This document shows, in pieces, positions 1 through 6,932 of a DNA stretch of 18,673 bases. The notes beneath the pieces were generated by a model that saw only the letters and a list, made by a program, of their open reading frames with translations, was not told the DNA's origin and did no database searches. A program made the position numbers and the translations under genes. The stretch's first letter is position 1. Each line of letters opens with the position of its first letter. The stretch comes from Brumimicrobium sp965656195. GTDB lineage: Bacteria > Bacteroidota > Bacteroidia > Flavobacteriales_D > Crocinitomicaceae. Location: the NCBI GenBank assembly GCA_965656195.1, contig CBFHJL010000057.1:1-18673 (forward strand), in the 5' to 3' direction.

Positions 1-162
1 ATAAAAGAGGTAGTTCAAATATTCTCCGTTAGACGAATCACCGGGCTTCGTTAAAATCATCGCCAATATTATTGTCAATAAAGTCAATAGAATAGCTATC
101 GTAAAAGGACTAGGAAGAATCCTTCTAAAAAGAGTGATGAATTTTTCAGATTTGGATTTCAT
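1..162 (-). CDS. AtoE-like short-chain fatty acid transporter, N-terminal fragment
   Basis: The reverse strand carries an open frame starting at the ATG at 162-160 and running off the left edge, so only the first 54 residues are visible. After a short basic N-terminus (MKSKSEKFITLFRRI) comes the motif LPSPFTIAILLTLLTIILAM. It closely matches my memory of the start of AtoE/TIGR00366 short-chain fatty acid transporters, where a (Y/W)LPDPL..A.LLTLLTF stretch begins the first membrane helix. Proteins of this family are inner-membrane permeases thought to take up acetoacetate or short-chain fatty acids. The gene is divergent from the small peptide gene at 380. No Shine-Dalgarno sequence is seen, as is usual for Bacteroidota. 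The family call rests on one helix only, so another multi-pass transporter is possible. Confidence 0.6.
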   Translation of the reverse strand, partial: MKSKSEKFITLFRRILPSPFTIAILLTLLTIILAMILTKPGDSSNGEYLNYLFY

Positions 163-379
163 ATTTTGCTGCAAATATTTAATGACTAAGTTAATAGAAA
201 TTAGAAATCTCCTTTTGAGGTATTATTATCTGATTTTATCGTTTTGAATAGATTGATAACCATCTTTTAAAAGTCCATTTTGGCTTTTCAGAAACTTAAA
301 CGCATGATTCACACATTCATCTTCATCAAATCGTAAACTGAAATTTAACTTTATGATGAATACTACAAAATAATAATTC

Positions 380-517
380 ATGAAAAATATAAAGAAATTT
401 GAAAGCAAAGCAGTTGTAAATCAGGAATCTGTAAAAGGAGGTAGCGTTTACGATGATAACACTCATCGTGCAAAACCAAAAGAGAGAACACTTGGTTTGT
501 GCTGTATTAGCGATTAA
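380..517 (+). CDS. Small double-glycine leader peptide (RiPP/bacteriocin-like precursor candidate)
   Basis: This is a 45-codon frame from ATG at 380 to TAA at 515-517. The N-terminal part (MKNIKKFESKAVVN, then QESVKGG, Gly20-Gly21) has the look of the short leaders of Bacteroidota bacteriocin-type peptides: a basic MKN(L/I)KKF start and a terminal K-G-G at about residue 20. In that family a C39 peptidase-ABC transporter cuts after GG and exports the core. The predicted core is 24 residues (SVYDDNTHRAKPKERTLGL, then CCISD). It is hydrophilic and charged, with adjacent Cys41-Cys42 near the end. A good terminator follows at 568-606, so this is probably a monocistronic unit. A weak -7-like box (TAACTTTA, 346-353) lies upstream. 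No maturation enzyme or peptidase transporter is in the window. The frame could still be chance, but leader grammar, position and terminator together favour a real gene. Confidence 0.6.
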   Translation: MKNIKKFESKAVVNQESVKGGSVYDDNTHRAKPKERTLGLCCISD

Positions 518-567
518 GAGTTATTCAAACGAAATAAATATTTACGCTCATTTCACTGAGCCCATTT

Positions 568-606
568 AATGCGCAAGTTTCCGGTAATAGGAACTTGCGC
601 ATTTTT
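568..606 (+). terminator. Rho-independent terminator after the small peptide gene
   Basis: The arm AATGCGCAAGTTTCC (568-582) pairs with GGAACTTGCGCATT (590-603), with one bulged T, around a short loop. A run of five T follows (602-606). It lies 50 bp after the stop of the peptide gene and isolates that gene from the two-component operon at 772. A smaller palindrome, GCTCA...TGAGC at 546-561, sits just before it. Confidence 0.85.
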
Positions 607-771
607 GTGAAGTTTGAATTTTGTGTAAACGGTTTATAAAGTCCAATAACGAACTTTTACAAGGGTAATGATTGAATATCAAGGGATTTTGCCTTCTATG
701 TTTTATCTTTAGCAATTCAACTTGTAAATTCAGCAATTCATCGATTAACTTGTTTTAAGATTTAACTACCT

Positions 772-1539
772 ATGTTAAAAAATAAGAAAATGAAAATTGT
801 CGTAATAGATGATGAGGCAAAGGCGAGGTCTCTGCTTAAGAATGTTATCAGTAGATTAGGTGATGACCATTATGAAGTTTTTGAAGCGGAGGACCTTAAA
901 TCAGGTGTAGCTGTTATCAAAAGAGAGAAGCCAAAACTGGTCTTTCTAGATATTGAAATGCCAAATGAACAAGGTACAGAGATATTAAATTATTTCGAAT
1001 CAGAAAAGGTGGATTTTGAGATTGTTTTTTCTACGGCGTATAGTGACTATGCACTAAGAGCATTTGAAATGAATGCTATTGATTACATTTTAAAGCCTAT
1101 TCGTCCTAAAAAAGTTCTGGAAGTTATCGAAAGGGTAAGAGAATCTTCTAATCAAAGTGATATTCAAGAGAAATTAAATGAATTAAAGGATTCGCTTACA
1201 AAGAATAATTTTGAGAAAATTGGGGTTCCAATACAGGATGGTATTCGTTTCATTCAACTCTCTAATATTGTTCATTTAGAGGCGGATGGAATGTACACTA
1301 AAATCCATTTAGCTGACGAGTCAAGTATGATGATTTCTAAACCGTTGAAATTTTTTAATCAATTAGTTGGGAATGGAAAAACGTTTTACAAGCCCCACCG
1401 ATCTCATATTTTTAATATTAAATTCCTAAAGCAATATGTAAAAAGGGATGGAAATTATGCTTTACTAGAAAATGATCAGATTGTTCCTATATCCAAAGAT
1501 AAACGAGAAGAATTTGTTACATTAATTTCAGCTATTTAA
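772..1539 (+). CDS. LytTR-family response regulator
   Basis: This is a two-domain DNA-binding response regulator of the LytR/AlgR class, a cytoplasmic transcription factor. Residues about 7-122 form a receiver domain: acidic pair Asp13-Asp14, phospho-acceptor Asp60 in LVFLDIEMP, switch Thr88 in FSTAYSDYAL, and Lys108 in ILKPI. A linker is followed by a LytTR domain at about 150-253, with FYKPHRSHIFNIKFL near 205 as the family's F.(R/K).H+S..(V/I)N motif. The length of 255 aa is normal. An in-frame second ATG at 790 gives MKIVVIDDE, the more typical receiver start, so the true protein may be six residues shorter. Neither start has a ribosome binding site. The gene sits 3 bp before a matching sensor kinase and is almost certainly its partner. 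Its target genes are not shown by the sequence. Confidence 0.93.
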   Translation: MLKNKKMKIVVIDDEAKARSLLKNVISRLGDDHYEVFEAEDLKSGVAVIKREKPKLVFLDIEMPNEQGTEILNYFESEKVDFEIVFSTAYSDYALRAFEMNAIDYILKPIRPKKVLEVIERVRESSNQSDIQEKLNELKDSLTKNNFEKIGVPIQDGIRFIQLSNIVHLEADGMYTKIHLADESSMMISKPLKFFNQLVGNGKTFYKPHRSHIFNIKFLKQYVKRDGNYALLENDQIVPISKDKREEFVTLISAI

Positions 1540-1542
1540 GTA

Positions 1543-4464
1543 TTGAAGTATCTCTTGATCATACTGCTATTTGTTTGCTTTCGCTCTTTTGGGCAAGACA
1601 TTAATCATTTTAGTTTTAATGATCTTTACGATTTCGAAGTTAATACCATATTTGATATCAGTCAAAGTCAAGATGATGTAATGTGGTTTGGTACTTCAGA
1701 AGGCCTATTTTCTTTTGATGGAGTAGAGTTTAAGCAATTCGTCAATAGTAATTTTGCGATTGCATATACAAATCTAAAATTCGATGAAAAGGGTAGGGTT
1801 TGGTGTTCAAATTTCGGGGGACAGCTTTTTTATGTTGATAATGATAGCCTCAAACTAGCCGTTAACTGGCGTAATAAAGGCAATTTCATTACAGATTATG
1901 ATATAAGCAGTATACCAGAGGTTTTGATTATCGGATCCAATAAAGGTGAGATCATCAAGTATAATATTCATCAACCTGATATTTCGGAAAACGTATACAA
2001 GGAAAATGGTGTTAAACTCTTTTCAATGAGAGTCCAAGATGAGATTCTATTCGCTGTCTTTCGAAAAAACAAAGAGCAAGTAGGTCTCGGTGAAATTTCT
2101 ATTTACGATCCAGGGTCGTTACCTTCCAATAAGAATTTGCGAGTTAAACACGAGCTTTTTGTCCCATATGGAAAATGGAGTTTATTCGGCGACCAAGATA
2201 ATCTATTCATATACATGTTCAATGATCAAGGTAGGATCGTTTCACTTTCAGATGATGGAGTGAAAGATGTTATTAAAGAGAATAATCTAACCACATATAG
2301 CTTTAATAACGTTGACTATGTGAAAGAGAAGATCTGGTTACTCTCTAAAAAAGGCCTATCCGTCTTTGATAAGCAAGGAAAGCCTTTTGTTACAGATGCG
2401 ATGTATGGGACAAGTACATCGTCTCTTTTTGAGGATCGAGAAGGAAATATTTGGGTGGGATCTTTAAATCGTGGAGTTTTCATAATACCGAATATATCTT
2501 TTATCTCTAACAAGATTAGCGATAACTCTGTTGCGCACAGTACGGTAGATGACTTGGGGAATGTTTTTATTCTAGATGATCAAGGAAGTCTTTTCTATTC
2601 ATCGTCACCCTACAAGTCATCAAAACAATTAGCCAAAGAAAAATTTGAACCAGCGCCATTGTTCTATGATGAAAAATCGAATCGTTTATATATTGGAAAC
2701 CTCGAAACGTACTATGATTGTGAATCTCACACAATCAAGAAAAGCTCAAATGGATTGAATGTTTTAAGCCGATTTAAGTCTTCAGAAAACATTGGTAATG
2801 GTTTTTATATCAATACAAGTTATTCCAATGCCGTTCTCCATAATAGGGGGAGTCAAGAATCACCTTCTTTTATTTTTAATGAGAATCAAGGTGGTATTAT
2901 ACGTTCCTACAGAAGTCATCATTTAGGTTTGCCCTTTGATAAGTCTGGAGCATATATTGATTATATCGATGGACTGTTCTATTACAATAAGGAAGATGAC
3001 CCGATACGAATTCAGTGGCAAAACAAGGAGATTCAATCATCAGAAATTCAAAGTGATCCTTTCAATAAGTCTACCGTATGGATTTCTACCAAATCACAAG
3101 AATTACTTAAAATAAGAGATGGTGAAATATTGGAATGTATTGAGCTTCCAGCTTTAGTACATAAAATTGCAATTCATAAGGATTACATTTTTTTAGGTAG
3201 TCAGAAGGGTATTTTTCGATACGATAAACGAAGCAAAACATTCGACCACATTGACGAGACTGATGGGTGGATTCAAGGTCGAATAACTTCTTTACACGTG
3301 AACGAAGAAGAGTGTATTGTGGTTGGAAGCTACCATATTCAAAAAATTCCTGTAGATTATTCTACTGTCAATGAAGTTGTCCCCAATATTTATATTTCAG
3401 CGGTGAGTGTTGAAGATAGCACGTACACCTTAAGTGAGAGCTATGAATTTCCTCCAGGTAGTAATTTTATAACATTCAAGTTTAGAGGTCTGAGTGTTAG
3501 AAGTCAGAAGAAAATGACATATCAATATAGATTGGTAAATCAATCAGAGGAATGGATAACTACCACTTCAGATAATCCTGAGGCACGTTTCTTGAATTTA
3601 GTTGCAGGTGAGTATGATTTTGAAGTTAAGTTATGTAATGAAAGTAAAGTTTGTTCTGAAGTAAAAAAGGTCCATTTTTCTATACAATTGCCTTACTATA
3701 AAAAGTGGTGGTTCGTTGCAGTCATAGTAATGATAGTTGTTGCTTTTGTTTTCTTTCTGGTTCGTTATTGGTATAAAAATAAAGCAGACCAACAACATCT
3801 TCAGTCAGAGCAACAACGATTGAAGAAAGAAATCTATAAATCTAAAATAGCGGCAATTCGATCTCAAATGAATCCGCACTTTATGTTTAATGCATTGAAC
3901 ACCATTCAGGAGTTTATCCTAACAAATCAACAAGAGGTAGCAAGTGAATATCTAGCAGACTTTGCAGACTTAATGAGGATGTACCTCAATCAGAGTAATG
4001 AAGATAACGTTAGTTTAACTGAAGAAGAAGAAACTTTGCGGCTTTACCTTAGGCTTGAAAATCTAAGATTTAACGATGATTTAGAGTATTCAATAAAAAT
4101 CGATTCAACTCTTAATAAAGACGGTACGTTTATTCCTGTAATGCTCTTACAGCCTTATATCGAAAACAGTATTAAACATGGTCTTCTGCATAAAAAAGGA
4201 AAGAAAAAATTAAGTATTGAATTCATTAAAACAGCGGATGGTCAGCTCAAATGCACAATCACCGATAATGGGGTAGGAAGAAAAGCATCGGGAAAAATAA
4301 ACGCTTCTAAATCGATTGGTCATAAGTCCTTTGCAACTGGAGCAAATGATCATCGTGTTTATTTGATCAATCAAAATCGCGATAAACGAATCAAGGTTGA
4401 AATCATTGACCTTTATGAAGAAGGAACTGCCTGCGGAACAAGAGTTGAAATATTCGTGAAATGA
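1543..4464 (+). CDS. Propeller/Y_Y_Y sensor histidine kinase, LytS/YpdA type
   Basis: This is a membrane sensor kinase of 973 aa that should phosphorylate the adjacent LytTR regulator. A signal peptide (residues 1-18, MKYLLIILLFVCFRSFGQ) exports a large periplasmic sensor with two-component-regulator propeller repeats (about 25-610; blade motifs such as DDVMWFGTSEGLFSFDG and EDREGNIWVGSLNRGVF). A Y_Y_Y domain follows (about 640-715), then one membrane helix (about 721-743), a short coiled coil, and a His_kinase domain with His779 in RSQMNPHFMFNALN. The ATP-binding N box has Asn875 in LLQPYIENSIKHG and the G box is TDNGVGRK (907-914). There is no periplasmic-to-AraC fusion, so this is a classical two-protein system rather than a hybrid. 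Translation must start at TTG (1543-1545), 3 bp after the regulator stop, because this codon alone gives a proper signal peptide; coupling to the upstream gene is likely. The stop overlaps the next gene's ATG. Confidence 0.93.
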   Translation: MKYLLIILLFVCFRSFGQDINHFSFNDLYDFEVNTIFDISQSQDDVMWFGTSEGLFSFDGVEFKQFVNSNFAIAYTNLKFDEKGRVWCSNFGGQLFYVDNDSLKLAVNWRNKGNFITDYDISSIPEVLIIGSNKGEIIKYNIHQPDISENVYKENGVKLFSMRVQDEILFAVFRKNKEQVGLGEISIYDPGSLPSNKNLRVKHELFVPYGKWSLFGDQDNLFIYMFNDQGRIVSLSDDGVKDVIKENNLTTYSFNNVDYVKEKIWLLSKKGLSVFDKQGKPFVTDAMYGTSTSSLFEDREGNIWVGSLNRGVFIIPNISFISNKISDNSVAHSTVDDLGNVFILDDQGSLFYSSSPYKSSKQLAKEKFEPAPLFYDEKSNRLYIGNLETYYDCESHTIKKSSNGLNVLSRFKSSENIGNGFYINTSYSNAVLHNRGSQESPSFIFNENQGGIIRSYRSHHLGLPFDKSGAYIDYIDGLFYYNKEDDPIRIQWQNKEIQSSEIQSDPFNKSTVWISTKSQELLKIRDGEILECIELPALVHKIAIHKDYIFLGSQKGIFRYDKRSKTFDHIDETDGWIQGRITSLHVNEEECIVVGSYHIQKIPVDYSTVNEVVPNIYISAVSVEDSTYTLSESYEFPPGSNFITFKFRGLSVRSQKKMTYQYRLVNQSEEWITTTSDNPEARFLNLVAGEYDFEVKLCNESKVCSEVKKVHFSIQLPYYKKWWFVAVIVMIVVAFVFFLVRYWYKNKADQQHLQSEQQRLKKEIYKSKIAAIRSQMNPHFMFNALNTIQEFILTNQQEVASEYLADFADLMRMYLNQSNEDNVSLTEEEETLRLYLRLENLRFNDDLEYSIKIDSTLNKDGTFIPVMLLQPYIENSIKHGLLHKKGKKKLSIEFIKTADGQLKCTITDNGVGRKASGKINASKSIGHKSFATGANDHRVYLINQNRDKRIKVEIIDLYEEGTACGTRVEIFVK

Positions 4465-5084
4465 TGAAGGTGAATTCCATCTTGGAAATAATGAGGAAGA
4501 ATACATTATTACTTGTATCAATTGGTTTTTTCTTGTTAATGGGGCTTGCTTGTACAAAAGAAGAGCCTGGACCTATTGTTGATTATCAGCGGGTAACTAT
4601 AAAGCAGGAGTTTTCTAACGACTGGTCCCGATGGACGTATAATGGGGGCGAAATATCAGGAAGCATAAGAACTGAGTTCTCAAATTCTTGGAATCGCTGG
4701 TTGTATAATGGCCAAAGTCAGAATGGACAGATTCGAACCGAATTCAGTGAAAGCTGGGATCGTTGGAATTACTATTCAAGTGAAGGACTTATTTCAATAA
4801 GAACTGAATTCAGCGAGAGTTGGAATCGTTGGGAAATTGAAGGCCCTGCATTGGATGAGACAATTTTTATCCGCACTCAGATTTCAAACGACAATACGAG
4901 ATGGGTTATTTCCACCCCTTCCTCGATTAACATAGCAGAATTAAAAACTGAATTTTCAAATGATTATCGCAGATGGGAACTAAGATATAATCCAGAGCAA
5001 GTTCAATTGGAAGAACTGGAAATAATTCCTATGCTATTTATTGCTGTTTTTACGGCTTCAGTTTATGAGCAGCAGGTGTTTTAG
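4461..5084 (+). CDS. Six-repeat Arg-Trp lipoprotein of unknown function
   Basis: No known family was recognised. The first ATG overlaps the kinase stop (ATGA at 4461-4464), so the gene is translationally coupled to the two-component pair. A later ATG at 4491 gives the neatest lipoprotein signal (MRKNTLLLVSIGFFLLMGLA, then Cys) and may be the real start. Cys31 (numbering from 4461) is the probable lipidated residue, although GLAC is a weak lipobox. After an acidic spacer, residues 47-182 are six imperfect repeats of 22-24 aa with consensus I(R/K)TEFSN.WNRW.Y.G. The Arg-Trp pair is invariant (57/58, 79/80, 101/102, 123/124, 147/148, 171/172). The C-terminus (189-207) is hydrophobic. The repeats suggest a small beta-rich fold that binds something through exposed aromatic residues. 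Linkage to a sensor whose propeller faces the same compartment suggests an accessory sensing partner or the system's output, but this is inference. Confidence 0.8.
   Translation: MMKVNSILEIMRKNTLLLVSIGFFLLMGLACTKEEPGPIVDYQRVTIKQEFSNDWSRWTYNGGEISGSIRTEFSNSWNRWLYNGQSQNGQIRTEFSESWDRWNYYSSEGLISIRTEFSESWNRWEIEGPALDETIFIRTQISNDNTRWVISTPSSINIAELKTEFSNDYRRWELRYNPEQVQLEELEIIPMLFIAVFTASVYEQQVF
4599..4976 (+). repeat. Six tandem coding repeats (I+TEFSN.WNRW)
   Basis: The units begin at residues 47, 69, 91, 113, 137 and 161 of the lipoprotein, giving spacings of 22, 22, 22, 24 and 24 residues. Units 2 to 4 are the most alike (IRTEFSNSWNRW, IRTEFSESWDRW, IRTEFSESWNRW) and share GAATTCAG-type DNA in units 3 and 4, which fits fairly recent internal duplication. 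Units 5 and 6 have diverged (IRTQISNDNTRW, LKTEFSNDYRRW) but keep the Arg-Trp. Confidence 0.85.
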
Positions 5085-5098
5085 TGTCTTTTTTAACT

Positions 5099-5133
5099 AA
5101 AAAAAGTCGCTTCCATCTAGGAAGCAACTTTTT
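5099..5133. terminator. Bidirectional terminator between convergent genes
   Basis: The arms AAAAAAAGTCGCTTCC and GGAAGCAACTTTTT surround an ATCTA loop. The core GCTTCC/GGAAGC and the flanking AAAAGT/ACTTTT pair, with one mismatch between them. A-rich and T-rich ends on both sides let it work for the lipoprotein gene on the plus strand and for the gene ending at 5154 on the minus strand. Confidence 0.85.
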
Positions 5134-5153
5134 ATTTGACAAATTTGGTAGGT

Positions 5154-6119
5154 CTACCTGAGTACAACTTCTTTTCCGCACTGTCCAGCCGAAACTGCTA
5201 TACCTCTCTTATCGGAAGTACAATTATTTCCTTTTTTAACTCCCCAGTAAACAGGCTCGTCACAATCAAATGATTCTTTTGAAGTGAATGAAGTTGACGA
5301 TCCTCCCTGAACTAAGCATACGCTTCTTCCTGTTTCATTAATGATTGTAACTTCATCACTTCCTCCAGATGAATTATTACCATTTTCAGCCTTTCTTCTT
5401 TCTGCTCGTATTTTTGCTTCTCTGGCTAATCGAGCATTCATTTCATCGATTTTCTTCTGTCTAATCTCCTTTATTTTTTGAATGTTTTTCTTCTCTTCTG
5501 CCGTTAAAGAAGCTGTCGCCTTTTTTTGGATTGGCTTCATAGCTTTGAGGTATTCCGCGATTTTACTATTATGATCAATGTCAGCTATGGCTTTAGATGT
5601 ACTAAGTATAAAACCTGTCTTCTTTTGATACTTAAGTCTTTTCATAAAAGCCACATTATCATCTTTGGTATCCACTATTTCTTTAGGTACATAGATGTAT
5701 TTTATTTTGAACTTCCCTGCTAGTAAGTCTTCCATTTTGGTTTCTTCGAATTCATAAATCAGACCATCTAGAATTAGCATACCTTTTCCATTTGCTGGTC
5801 TATATTGAAAAGAAGGTTTTGTGTAGTGATCACTTTTTGGGTCGCTAGGATTTCCTTTAATATTTTTGACCTCCATTAAGTCACGATCCATGTAGAAAAA
5901 ACTTAACTCTCCTATTACATTATTCCGATGACTGATTAAATAAGGGTTTTCTATCTTATCTCCTGAATATCCTTCTTCACTGTTAGCTATATCATAGAAT
6001 TGATAATATTCCTTTCCGTGCGTAGTTTCACTTAGGGCTGTCTTTTGATCTACTTGAGCGTTTCCTTGCATTGCAAATAAGCTTGCGAACAAAGTAATTG
6101 CTAATAATTTCTTTTTCAT
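5154..6119 (-). CDS. Exported protein with charged helix and four-Cys C-terminal domain, unknown function
   Basis: The family was not recognised. A clear signal peptide (MKKKLLAITLFASLFAMQGNA, cut before Gln22) points to export from the cytoplasm. Residues about 30-195 form a mixed domain rich in Tyr, Lys and Asp (for example SFFYMDRDLMEVKN and GMLILDGLIYEFEE). Residues about 205-245 are almost all Lys, Arg, Glu, Ala, Met and Ile and read as one long charged helix or coiled coil. After a Gly/Ser/Asn linker (246-254) comes a compact C-terminal domain (255-321, starting EVTIINETGRSVCLVQGG) with exactly four cysteines at 268, 286, 300 and 314, well placed for two disulfides. It does not look like a T9SS sorting domain. 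The gene is convergent with the regulatory operon and divergent from the next gene, so it is probably transcribed alone. Confidence 0.8.
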   Translation of the reverse strand: MKKKLLAITLFASLFAMQGNAQVDQKTALSETTHGKEYYQFYDIANSEEGYSGDKIENPYLISHRNNVIGELSFFYMDRDLMEVKNIKGNPSDPKSDHYTKPSFQYRPANGKGMLILDGLIYEFEETKMEDLLAGKFKIKYIYVPKEIVDTKDDNVAFMKRLKYQKKTGFILSTSKAIADIDHNSKIAEYLKAMKPIQKKATASLTAEEKKNIQKIKEIRQKKIDEMNARLAREAKIRAERRKAENGNNSSGGSDEVTIINETGRSVCLVQGGSSTSFTSKESFDCDEPVYWGVKKGNNCTSDKRGIAVSAGQCGKEVVLR

Positions 6120-6363
6120 TCTTGTGATTTTTGTGTTTTATAAGTTTCAAATAACAGTCTTCTGAGTATTATTATACCTCCTAAGTTTCTGAAATGCGTT
6201 TTTCAGCTTCTAAATCTTAGTTATAGTAAAATTGAATGTGGAATCGAGCTGATTTGATATTTTCGGAATGGATTAGAAGTCAAGACTTTCATTTTAAAAG
6301 TTAGCGATTTGAATAGTTTGAAATGTTACCTAACTTCAACGTTCTAAATTAAAATGAACTAAT

Positions 6364-6732
6364 ATGACCTTACTATTATCCATATTATTAATGTTTTGCC
6401 TTCAGACTAACGAAAGTACCACCTATCGCTCCGACCAGTTCCGCCCTGGAGTAATTAGTGAGTATATTCAAGTTGAATTCTCGGAAAAACGAGATAGTAT
6501 CTTGTCAGTCAGCTATTGGTCAACTTACCGTTCAGGAAATGAAACTGAGCAAACAGCAGTTGAAAATCTGGAACTGAAGAATACACTTGGCTTTACAGGT
6601 GAAGAACATGGTTTAAAAGGAGAATTGAAATTCAATAGTGATGAGAATTGGCTTCCGTTTAGAATTGTGGAAGGAGTTTTTGAGATTGAGCATAGCAACG
6701 ATAGCTATCAAATCTTCGAACCTGAAGAGTAA
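6364..6732 (+). CDS. Small exported protein, unknown function
   Basis: This 122-aa frame begins with a hydrophobic stretch (MTLLLSILLMFCLQTNES) that could be a signal peptide, although it lacks the usual basic N-terminus. The rest is hydrophilic and acidic and probably beta-rich (VISEYIQVEFSEKRDSIL, SVSYWSTYRSGNETEQ). No family was recognised. An in-frame stop 9 bp before the ATG rules out a longer start. The gene is followed by a terminator at 6810-6839. It may be real because its composition is protein-like and no stronger frame competes, but nothing in the context identifies it. Confidence 0.6.
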   Translation: MTLLLSILLMFCLQTNESTTYRSDQFRPGVISEYIQVEFSEKRDSILSVSYWSTYRSGNETEQTAVENLELKNTLGFTGEEHGLKGELKFNSDENWLPFRIVEGVFEIEHSNDSYQIFEPEE

Positions 6733-6769
6733 TGCTTAATTCGTAAAATAGTAGTCAATGCGTTAATAG

Positions 6770-6842
6770 AAAAGTAAGTTTTTTCATAATAGCGCTTGAG
6801 CTGTGATTTAAAGACCTTCCATGCAGGAGGGTCTTTTTTGTT
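6770..6842 (+). repeat. Direct repeat copy 1, upstream of the type A cargo gene
   Basis: This stretch is nearly identical to 8923-8993. The first 24 bases (from AAAAGTAAGTTTTTTCATAA) are the same in both copies, then there are two single-base changes before the hairpin (G/A at 6794, G/T at 6803). After that only the terminator loop and the T-run length differ. In copy 2 the AAAAGTAA is the end of the cargo gene; here the same letters lie outside any convincing gene. Confidence 0.9.
6810..6839 (+). terminator. Rho-independent terminator after the small exported protein gene
   Basis: AAAGACCTTCC (6810-6820) pairs with GGAGGGTCTTT (6826-6836) as an 11-bp stem with one G-T pair and a 5-base loop, followed by T residues to 6839. 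It is the same hairpin as the one at 8963-8990 with a different loop. Confidence 0.88.
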
Positions 6843-6932
6843 TCAGAAGCTGATATCGAGGCTTCAGCAATTGGTTTATTCGAAATAGAAATACACTCTT
6901 TTAATTTGTATTTAAATCAATAAAAGAATACT

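Noticed and set aside
226..408. 60-aa reverse-strand open frame between the transporter and the small peptide gene
   Set aside because: Its N-terminal third overlaps the better-supported 45-aa peptide gene on the other strand, its composition is that of AT-rich noncoding DNA, and it has no recognisable motif.
701..711. TATCTTTA as a promoter -7 box for the two-component operon
   Set aside because: It matches TAnnTTTG at all but the last position, but no -33 element is found at a suitable distance, so it is not strong enough to call.
4210..4557. 115-aa reverse-strand open frame
   Set aside because: It lies opposite the conserved ATPase part of the histidine kinase and the start of the lipoprotein gene, so it is a mirror frame of real coding sequence.
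6733..6777. An in-frame extension of the small exported protein beyond its stop (CLIRKIVVNALIEK, ending at the TAA of repeat copy 1)
   Set aside because: It could suggest a broken T9SS tail, but it does not resemble the cargo gene's tail upstream of the shared AAAAGTAA, and short open stretches like this are common by chance.
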